Shown in pieces: positions 24,705 to 30,009 of a DNA stretch of 30,009 nucleotides. The position numbers were made by a program, and so were the translations under genes. The stretch comes from CAYLZW01 sp964388085. Its GTDB lineage: Bacteria > Myxococcota > UBA727 > CAYLZW01. Position 1 is the first letter of the stretch, and the number at the start of each line of letters is the position of its first letter. The notes beneath the pieces were generated by a model, which searched no databases, had not been told where the DNA came from, and saw only the letters and a program-made list of their open reading frames with translations. The DNA is taken from positions 1 through 30,009 of the forward strand of contig CAYLZW010000038.1 in assembly GCA_964388085.1 (NCBI GenBank). Reading direction: 5' to 3'.

Positions 24705-25136
24705 TTACGCGAGCTCGAAGCTGAAGTCGTGTGTGTGCCCGAGCGCCAGGGTCGTCGTCTTCGTCACGACGCCGCCGTCGGCGATGGCCGCGAGCTCGCT
24801 CTCCGTCAGCGTCACGGTGTGCACATGGTTGTTCACGAGTGACGTTGTCTCCGACACGCCGCCCGACGGGGGCTCGTCGAAGGTGCTCGTCAGCAGCTCG
24901 ACCTGGTGCGAGTGAGCGTCCACCACCGTCGAGGTGAACGTCTGCGACCCTCCTTCTCCTTCTCCTTCTCCCTCTCCTTCCCCCTCTCCTTCTCCCTCGC
25001 CTTCTCCTTCACTCGGCTGCGGCGTCTCGTCCGGTCCGCCGCTCGCGCACGCGCTCAACACCTTCGCGGCGGGCGCGACGGCGATGAGCAGACCAGCACA
25101 ACGGATCAATTGACGACGGTTCCAGCGCTTCGACAT
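24705..25136 (-). CDS. Lipoprotein with Glu-Gly spacer and three HxH motifs
   Basis: The 143-residue product has an N-terminal RRQLIR followed by a hydrophobic stretch and LSAC (Cys30). This suggests export, perhaps by the Tat route, as a lipoprotein. Ten Glu-Gly pairs then form a spacer. The remaining 80 residues hold three similar units, each with an HxH pair on a predicted beta strand: DAHSHQVEL, NNHVHTVTL and GHTHDFSFE. The histidine pairs could bind copper, zinc or iron, which is inference. I do not recognise a named family. It is probably the first gene of a unit with the GSDH lipoprotein and is divergent from the copper ATPase gene. Confidence 0.75.
   Translation of the reverse strand: MSKRWNRRQLIRCAGLLIAVAPAAKVLSACASGGPDETPQPSEGEGEGEGEGEGEGEGEGEGGSQTFTSTVVDAHSHQVELLTSTFDEPPSGGVSETTSLVNNHVHTVTLTESELAAIADGGVVTKTTTLALGHTHDFSFELA
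24951..25010 (-). repeat. Hexanucleotide repeat encoding (Glu-Gly)10
   Basis: Ten imperfect copies of a GARGGN unit lie in frame, mostly GAAGGA with some GAGGGA and GAGGGG. A gain or loss of one unit would add or remove one Glu-Gly pair without changing frame, so spacer length could vary between strains. Confidence 0.85.
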
Positions 25137-25251
25137 CGCTACCCCCGAGCCGTGCGTAAGCGCGATCGAGGCTGACCGCGCACGACGCTCCCCTGGGAGA
25201 CGGGACGCAAACGCGATGCCGCGCGCGGGTGACGCCGGAGTCCGGCTGCTG

Positions 25252-25268
25252 GCGCGCGCGCGCGCGCG
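25252..25268. repeat. Alternating GC tract, 17 bases
   Basis: An uninterrupted alternating G/C run lies in the divergent promoter region. Such tracts can adopt Z-DNA under negative supercoiling, but no function is shown here. Confidence 0.8.
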
Positions 25269-25439
25269 GCGCTCCGTGCTTGCATCTGCATGAAGTGTCG
25301 GCCGCGGCGGTCCGCGCGCAGAGACATCGCGCGCACCGCCGGTCGCGTCGTCGCCAGGCCTTCAGCGCCGGGGGCGAGCCCACACAGCGTGCTGCGCGAG
25401 ATCGAACAGGGAGGCGGTGCGCAATCGTCGTCTTCAACG

Positions 25440-25458
25440 GGATGTCGCATTCACATCC
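25440..25458. promoter_or_regulatory. Dyad GGATGT-N7-ACATCC upstream of ccoI
   Basis: A perfect 6-bp inverted repeat with a seven-base spacer lies 65 bases before the chosen ccoI start. It could be an operator for the oxidase operon. It does not match an operator consensus I know, and six-base dyads arise often by chance. Confidence 0.25.
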
Positions 25459-25508
25459 GCGCGCGGCCGCGCCGATGACCGCTGGACAACCCATGGCACA
25501 TCCCTTGC

Positions 25509-25513
25509 GGAGG
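25509..25513 (+). promoter_or_regulatory. Ribosome binding site of ccoI
   Basis: GGAGG lies nine bases before the ATG at 25523. It favours that start over in-frame ATG codons upstream, for example at 25496. Confidence 0.55.
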
Positions 25514-25522
25514 CGCTGCGCC

Positions 25523-27955
25523 ATGTCGCTCGAGCGCACCCTCTGCCCGCATTGTGATGGCGTGGTGTCGAATGGACATCCGGACGCGCCCTATTGCTGC
25601 GCCGGCTGCCGCGCCGCGCGCCAGCTCGTCGGCGAGCTCGGCCTCGACGACTACTACCGGCTCCGCAGCGGAGCGGGCACGCCTGCCTCCGTGGAGCCGC
25701 GCGCGTTCACCTGGCTGGAGCCGCTGCTGGACGCGGCGGAGCGAGGCGCGCGCGGGGACGTCGCGCAGCTCCCCCTCGACGTGCAGGGCATCCGCTGCGC
25801 CGCCTGCATCTGGCTGCTCGAGCGCCTGTTCCGCTCGCGCGAGGGCGCCCTGAAAATCCTCGTGAACCCGGGCCTCGGCACGATGCAGCTGTATTGGCGT
25901 CCGGGCGCCTGTGACGTCGCCGCGTTCCTCCAGGACGCCGCACGGTTCGGCTATTTCACCGCACCCGGCGGCGGGCGGCGCGAGCAGCGCGATGACCTGA
26001 CGCTGCGCATGGCCATCGCGGCGGCGCTCGCCATGAACGCGATGATCCTGAGCTCGTCGTTCTACCTCGGCCTCACCCCGGAGGCGGACGCGGGCCTGTA
26101 CCGGACCTTCAGCTGGGTCACCTTCGGGCTCGGCGCCCTCTCCGTCCTCGTCGGCGGCAGCGTGTTCGTGCGGGCCGCATGGCGTGCGGCGTGGCGCGGC
26201 ATCGTTCACCTCGATCTGCCCATCGCGCTCGGCATCGTGCTCGCCTTCGCGGGCAGCACCTGGTCCATGTTCTTCAGCGACGGCGCCGCTGTGTACTTCG
26301 ACACCTTGGCGATCTTCATTGCGCTCATGCTGGTGGGCCGCTGGCTGCAGCACCGCGTGGTGCAGCGGAACCGCCGCGCGCTGCTCGAGGATCGCGGCGC
26401 GTCCGACCTCGTGGTCCGCGTCGAGCGCGAGGGCCGCACCGTGGTCGCGCCCGCGCTCTCCTTGCGCGTCGGCGAGCGCATGGTGGTGGCGCCGGGGGAG
26501 ATGACGCCCGTGCGCGGCGTCGTGCTCGCCGAGGCCGCCGATCTCTCGCTCGAGTGGATCAACGGAGAGCCGGCGCCGCGCGCGTTTGCCGTCGGCAGCG
26601 AAGTGCCCGCCGGCGCGCGAAACCGCTCCACCTCTCCCGTGCGCCTCGAGGCCGTGGAGCCCTTCGACGCCTCGCGCCTGTATCGGCTGCTCGGCGGTGG
26701 CGGCGGCGCCGAGGAGGACGAGACCAGCCCGTTCGCGTTCTTGCAGACCGTCGCTCGCCTCTACGTCGTCGTCGTGTTGCTCCTCGCCGGCGCCGCCTTG
26801 GCGCTGTGGTGGAGCGCCGGCGTCGAACGCGCGCTCGAGGTCACCATCGCGATCCTCGTCGTCACCTGCCCGTGCGCGCTCGGCTTGGCCACGCCGCTCG
26901 CCATCGAGCTGGCGGAGAGCCGCCTCTTGCGCCTCGGCCTCTTCGTCCGCCGGCATCGCCTGCTCGAGCGCGCGCTCGACGTGCGCCACGTCGTGCTCGA
27001 CAAGACCGGCACCGTCACGCTCGGTGATCTCTGTGTGCTGGACGACGGCGCCCTCGACATGCTCGACGACGAGGAGCGGCGGCGGCTGGCGCAGATGAGC
27101 GCGTGCTCGAGCCACCCGAAGAGCCGCGCCATCACGCGCGCGCTCCTTGCCCGCCGCGTCTCGCCCCCGGCGCTCCTTGCGCACGATCGGCTGCGCGAGG
27201 TCGCCGGCGGAGGCCTCGAGCTGCACACGGGCGGCGAGCGCTGGCGGCTCGGCTCCGCGGCGTTCGTCGACGAGGGCAGCGAGCGCGTGCACGACGACGT
27301 GCTGTTCGGCCGCGATGGTCGCACGCTGACACACATCGCCTTCGACGAGCAGCTGCGGCCCGAGGCGCGCGAGGAGGTGCGCGCGCTCGCGCGGCAGGGC
27401 TACCAGGTCACGTTGCTCTCCGGTGACGCGCCGGAGCGCGTGCGCGCGCTCGCACGATCGTTCGGCCTCGACGAGGAGCACGCGCTCGGTGGCCTCTCTC
27501 CGACCGCGAAGGCAGCTTGGATCTCCGCGCACGACCAGCACGACACGCTCATGATCGGCGACGGCATCAACGACGCCTTGGCGCTCGAGGCCGCCTACTG
27601 CGCGGGCACCCCCGCCGTCGATCACCCGACGCTGCCGGCGCGGGCCGACTTCTATCTCGTCGGCCAGCGGGTCGCGCCCATACTCGCGCTCATCGGCAGC
27701 GCGCGGGTGTTGCGCTCGACGCTGTACGGCAACCTGGCGCTGGCGAGCGCGTACAACGTCATCGCGGTGTCGTTGGCCATGGCCGGCCTCATGTCGCCGC
27801 TCTTGTGCGCGCTCGCGATGCCGGCGAGCTCCCTCGTCATCCTCGGCTACACCGCTCGGCGCCTCGGCCGCGTCGCGGATGAGGGAGCCAAGAGCCCCTC
27901 GCTCGAGCCCCTGGTCGAGGCGGGCCAGCTCGCCGCCGGAGGCGCGCTCGCATGA
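25523..27955 (+). CDS. ccoI: Cu+ P-type ATPase for cbb3 oxidase assembly
   Basis: The 810-residue product matches CcoI/FixI-type copper ATPases, which move Cu+ for cbb3 oxidase maturation. The N-terminus has a Cys-rich metal-binding segment (Cys8, 11, 25, 26, 29), then a heavy-metal-associated domain with GIRCAAC (Cys92, Cys95). Membrane helices follow. The copper site CPC is at 449-451, with YN and MPASS in the last two helices. Catalytic motifs are DKTGT (Asp493), SHP (His531-Pro532) and GDGIND (679-684). The actuator loop reads NGE at 347-349 rather than the usual TGE. The start follows GGAGG; the open frame extends to 25229 with unlikely sequence. The stop overlaps ccoS by ATGA. Confidence 0.93.
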   Translation: MSLERTLCPHCDGVVSNGHPDAPYCCAGCRAARQLVGELGLDDYYRLRSGAGTPASVEPRAFTWLEPLLDAAERGARGDVAQLPLDVQGIRCAACIWLLERLFRSREGALKILVNPGLGTMQLYWRPGACDVAAFLQDAARFGYFTAPGGGRREQRDDLTLRMAIAAALAMNAMILSSSFYLGLTPEADAGLYRTFSWVTFGLGALSVLVGGSVFVRAAWRAAWRGIVHLDLPIALGIVLAFAGSTWSMFFSDGAAVYFDTLAIFIALMLVGRWLQHRVVQRNRRALLEDRGASDLVVRVEREGRTVVAPALSLRVGERMVVAPGEMTPVRGVVLAEAADLSLEWINGEPAPRAFAVGSEVPAGARNRSTSPVRLEAVEPFDASRLYRLLGGGGGAEEDETSPFAFLQTVARLYVVVVLLLAGAALALWWSAGVERALEVTIAILVVTCPCALGLATPLAIELAESRLLRLGLFVRRHRLLERALDVRHVVLDKTGTVTLGDLCVLDDGALDMLDDEERRRLAQMSACSSHPKSRAITRALLARRVSPPALLAHDRLREVAGGGLELHTGGERWRLGSAAFVDEGSERVHDDVLFGRDGRTLTHIAFDEQLRPEAREEVRALARQGYQVTLLSGDAPERVRALARSFGLDEEHALGGLSPTAKAAWISAHDQHDTLMIGDGINDALALEAAYCAGTPAVDHPTLPARADFYLVGQRVAPILALIGSARVLRSTLYGNLALASAYNVIAVSLAMAGLMSPLLCALAMPASSLVILGYTARRLGRVADEGAKSPSLEPLVEAGQLAAGGALA

Positions 27956-28131
27956 ACGCGCTCTACCTGACCCTGTTCGTGAGCCTTGGCCTCGTGGCCG
28001 GCGCCCTCTTGCTGTTCGCGGCCGGCTGGCGGCGGAGAGACCACGACCACGCCGAGCGCCTCTCCCTTCTGCCCCTCGAAGATGACGCGGGGACGCCTCG
28101 GCAGGCGCCCGCCGCGAGGACCGAGCCATGA
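27952..28131 (+). CDS. ccoS: cbb3 oxidase assembly protein CcoS
   Basis: The 59-residue product begins MNALYLTLFVSLGLVAGALL, one hydrophobic helix, followed by GWRRRDHDHAE and an acidic tail. This is the layout of CcoS, a small membrane protein needed for cofactor insertion into cbb3 oxidase. The usual Asp-Asp motif after the helix appears only loosely here. The gene overlaps ccoI by four bases at its start (ATGA) and ccoNO by four bases at its end (ATGA). Confidence 0.85.
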   Translation: MNALYLTLFVSLGLVAGALLLFAAGWRRRDHDHAERLSLLPLEDDAGTPRQAPAARTEP

Positions 28132-30009
28132 CGACAGCGCCCGTCGCCACGCGTGAGACGACCTTCACCTACGACGACGCCATCGTGCGGCGCTTCGTCA
28201 TCGCCACCGTCGTGTGGGGGCTCGTCGGCATGCTGGTGGGCGTCGTCATCGCGACGCAGCTCGCGTTCCCCGAGGCGAACTTCGGACCCTGGCTGAGCTT
28301 CGGCCGGCTCCGGCCGCTGCACACCAACGCCGTCATCTTCGCCTTCGTCGGCAACATGATCTTCGCGGGCGTCTACTACTCGAGCCAGCGCCTCTTGAAG
28401 GCCCGCATGGCGAGCGACCGGCTCTCGCGCATCCACTTCTGGGGCTGGCAGCTCATCATCGTGGCCGCCGCCATCACGCTGCCGCTCGGCTACACGCAGT
28501 CGAAGGAGTACGCCGAGCTCGAGTGGCCGCTCGACATCGCCGTCACCGTCGTGTGGCTGGTGTTCGCGTGGAACTTCTTCTGGACGCTCAAGCGGCGGCG
28601 CGAGCGGCATCTCTACGTCGCGCTCTGGTTCTACATCTCTACAATCGTCACGGTGGCGCTGCTCTACGTCGTCAACAACCTGGCGCTGCCGGTGTTCTCG
28701 CAGAGCGGGCTCAAGAGCTACTCGCTGTTCTCGGGCGTGCAGGACGCGCTCGTGCAGTGGTGGTACGGGCACAACGCCGTCGCCTTCGTGCTGACGACGC
28801 CGATCCTCGGCATCATGTACTACTTCCTGCCGAAGGCCGTGGAGCGACCGGTCTACAGCTACCGGCTCTCCATCGTTCACTTCTGGGCGCTCATCTTCGT
28901 CTACATCTGGGCCGGCCCGCACCACCTGCTCTACACCGCGCTGCCGGAGTGGGTGCAGTCGCTCGGCATGATCTTCAGCGTCATGCTGTGGGCGCCGTCG
29001 TGGGGCGGCATGCTGAACGGCCTGCTCACGCTGCGTGGCGCGTGGGACAAGCTGCGCACCGATCCCGTCGTGAAGTTCCTCATCGCCGGCGTCACCTTCT
29101 ACGGCATGGCGACGTTCGAGGGCCCGCTGCTCTCGATCAAGAGCGTCTCCGCGCTCGGCCACTACACCGACTGGATCATCGGCCATGTGCACACGGGCGC
29201 CCTCGGCTGGAACGGCTTCATGGCCGCGGGCATGCTCTATTGGCTCGTGCCGCGGCTGTGGGGCACCAAGCTGCACTCGACGAGCGCCGCCGACTTCCAC
29301 TTCTGGGCCGGCACCATCGGCATCCTGCTCTACGCCGTGGCCATGTGGGTCAGCGGGATCACGCAGGGGCTCATGTGGCGCGCGGTCAACGACGAGGGGG
29401 CGCTGCTCTACCCCACCTTCGTCGAGACGCTCATCGCCATCCGGCCGATGTACATCATGCGGCTCACCGGCGGAGCGCTCTACCTCTCGGGCTTCCTCGT
29501 GCTGGCGTGGAACCTCTACAAGACCATCCGCTCCGGCAAGCCCGTCGACGGGCAGGGCAAGGCGCTCGAGCTCGATGACGACATCGCCCAGGAGGTGCGC
29601 TGGAGCCAGCTCGTCTTCGGCAGGCCCGTCGTCGTCAGCGTGGCCCTCGTCAGCGTGGCGCTCGCGTTCTTCGCGGCCGATGTCGTGCCGGCGGTGCTCC
29701 TGCTCGCGATCCTCGGCGCGCTCGTGGGTGTCGCCATTCTGCTCTGGCTCACCGGCGGCGCCGAGCGGGGTGGCGCGGGCGCCAGCTTCCACCGCCTGCT
29801 CGAGGGGCGACCGCTGATCTTCACGGCGCTCTCGCTGCTGGCCGTGGTCATCGGCGGCGCGGCCGAGATCGTGCCCACCCTCGTCGTCGACAAGGCGGTG
29901 CCGCTCGAGGGAGCCATCGCAACGCCCTACCGCCCGCTCGAGCTGCACGGCCGAGACATCTACGTGCGCGAGGGCTGCTACACCTGCCACAGCCAGATGG
30001 TGCGGCCGT
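28128..30009 (+). CDS. ccoNO: Fused CcoN-CcoO, cbb3-type cytochrome c oxidase (partial)
   Basis: The frame starts at the ATG at 28128 and stays open through the window end, giving 627 residues with no stop. Residues 1 to about 475 are CcoN. Heme and copper ligands are visible: His65 (LRPLHTN), His215 (WWYGHNA, CuB), His265-His266 (AGPHH, CuB), and His353 and His355 (IIGHVHTG, hemes). Two extra hydrophobic helices (about 500-550) follow. Then comes CcoO, with its membrane anchor, EIVPTLV, PYRPLELHGRDIY and heme c motif CYTCH (617-621). The complex reduces O2 to water with high affinity. The 3' end is cut, so most of CcoO and any ccoP/ccoQ lie beyond the window. Confidence 0.93.
   Translation, partial: MTTAPVATRETTFTYDDAIVRRFVIATVVWGLVGMLVGVVIATQLAFPEANFGPWLSFGRLRPLHTNAVIFAFVGNMIFAGVYYSSQRLLKARMASDRLSRIHFWGWQLIIVAAAITLPLGYTQSKEYAELEWPLDIAVTVVWLVFAWNFFWTLKRRRERHLYVALWFYISTIVTVALLYVVNNLALPVFSQSGLKSYSLFSGVQDALVQWWYGHNAVAFVLTTPILGIMYYFLPKAVERPVYSYRLSIVHFWALIFVYIWAGPHHLLYTALPEWVQSLGMIFSVMLWAPSWGGMLNGLLTLRGAWDKLRTDPVVKFLIAGVTFYGMATFEGPLLSIKSVSALGHYTDWIIGHVHTGALGWNGFMAAGMLYWLVPRLWGTKLHSTSAADFHFWAGTIGILLYAVAMWVSGITQGLMWRAVNDEGALLYPTFVETLIAIRPMYIMRLTGGALYLSGFLVLAWNLYKTIRSGKPVDGQGKALELDDDIAQEVRWSQLVFGRPVVVSVALVSVALAFFAADVVPAVLLLAILGALVGVAILLWLTGGAERGGAGASFHRLLEGRPLIFTALSLLAVVIGGAAEIVPTLVVDKAVPLEGAIATPYRPLELHGRDIYVREGCYTCHSQMVRP

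Larger units (their letters stand above)
25137..25522. other. 386-base gap between divergent genes
   Basis: I find no convincing gene in this stretch. It must contain the promoters for the minus-strand lipoprotein and for the ccoI operon. It also holds an alternating GC tract and a 6-bp dyad, listed separately. I looked for an FNR-type TTGAT-N4-ATCAA site and did not see one. Confidence 0.5.

Noticed and set aside
25229..25522. N-terminal extension of CcoI by 98 residues
   Set aside because: The extension is Arg/Ala-rich and unlike CcoI, while GGAGG and the conserved Cys-rich N-terminus support the start at 25523.
25451..28168. A 905-residue minus-strand open frame opposite ccoI
   Set aside because: Low-complexity Arg/Glu/Ala/His sequence with no motifs, antisense to a clear P-type ATPase.
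29635..29665. GTCAGCGTGG repeats inside ccoNO resembling the intergenic arrays
   Set aside because: They are explained by Val-Ser-Val codons in a membrane helix and lie in frame inside the gene.
27963..29990. A 675-residue minus-strand open frame opposite ccoNO
   Set aside because: Antisense to an oxidase frame with all heme and copper ligands; its own sequence is compositional noise.

Overview
This is a high-GC window with short intergenic gaps and strong GGAGG ribosome binding sites. Lipoproteins, giant TPR proteins, FHA, DUF2382 and cbb3 oxidase genes all occur. The mix suggests a chromosomal segment of a myxobacterium-like organism (Myxococcota). That assignment is an inference from gene content, not from a marker gene. 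I saw no tRNA, rRNA, transposase, phage gene or CRISPR array.

Layout. (1) 143-1039, minus: two small unknown genes, probably one transcription unit. (2) 1203-5357, plus: an apparent three-gene operon with an ArnT/PMT-like lipid-linked-sugar glycosyltransferase, a membrane-anchored protein with a beta-rich C-terminal domain, and an HTTM (gamma-carboxylase-like) membrane protein. This is a candidate envelope modification unit. (3) 5530-10475, plus: an FHA-domain protein, then sbcD and sbcC, which overlap by 4 bases (DNA end processing). (4) 10656-11066, minus: a small VOC/glyoxalase-fold protein. (5) 11108-17038, plus: a 1976-residue TPR protein with a long charged disordered insert. (6) 17194-17913, minus: an outer membrane beta-barrel. 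(7) 18111-18629, plus: a lipoprotein metzincin-type protease. (8) 18670-21098, minus: a DUF2188-DUF2231 membrane protein and a phospholipase D-like lipoprotein. (9) 21158-21529, plus: a YkgJ-type cysteine cluster protein. (10) 21663-23097, minus: two DUF2382 stress proteins and a one-helix membrane peptide. (11) 23280-25136, minus: a PQQ-dependent sugar dehydrogenase-like lipoprotein and a His-rich lipoprotein with a Glu-Gly spacer. (12) 25523 to the end, plus: ccoI, ccoS and a fused ccoN-ccoO gene cut by the window edge. These three overlap by 4 bases each and build a cbb3 oxygen reductase.

Best candidates for something not well described: the 1203-5357 glycosyltransferase/HTTM operon, the giant TPR protein with its segregated acidic and lysine blocks and unassigned C-terminal domain, and the triple HxH lipoprotein divergent from the copper ATPase. 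Also notable are the ccoNO fusion with extra membrane helices at the junction and the GTCRSC-type repeats at two convergent gene ends. I did not find one clear defence or mobile system.
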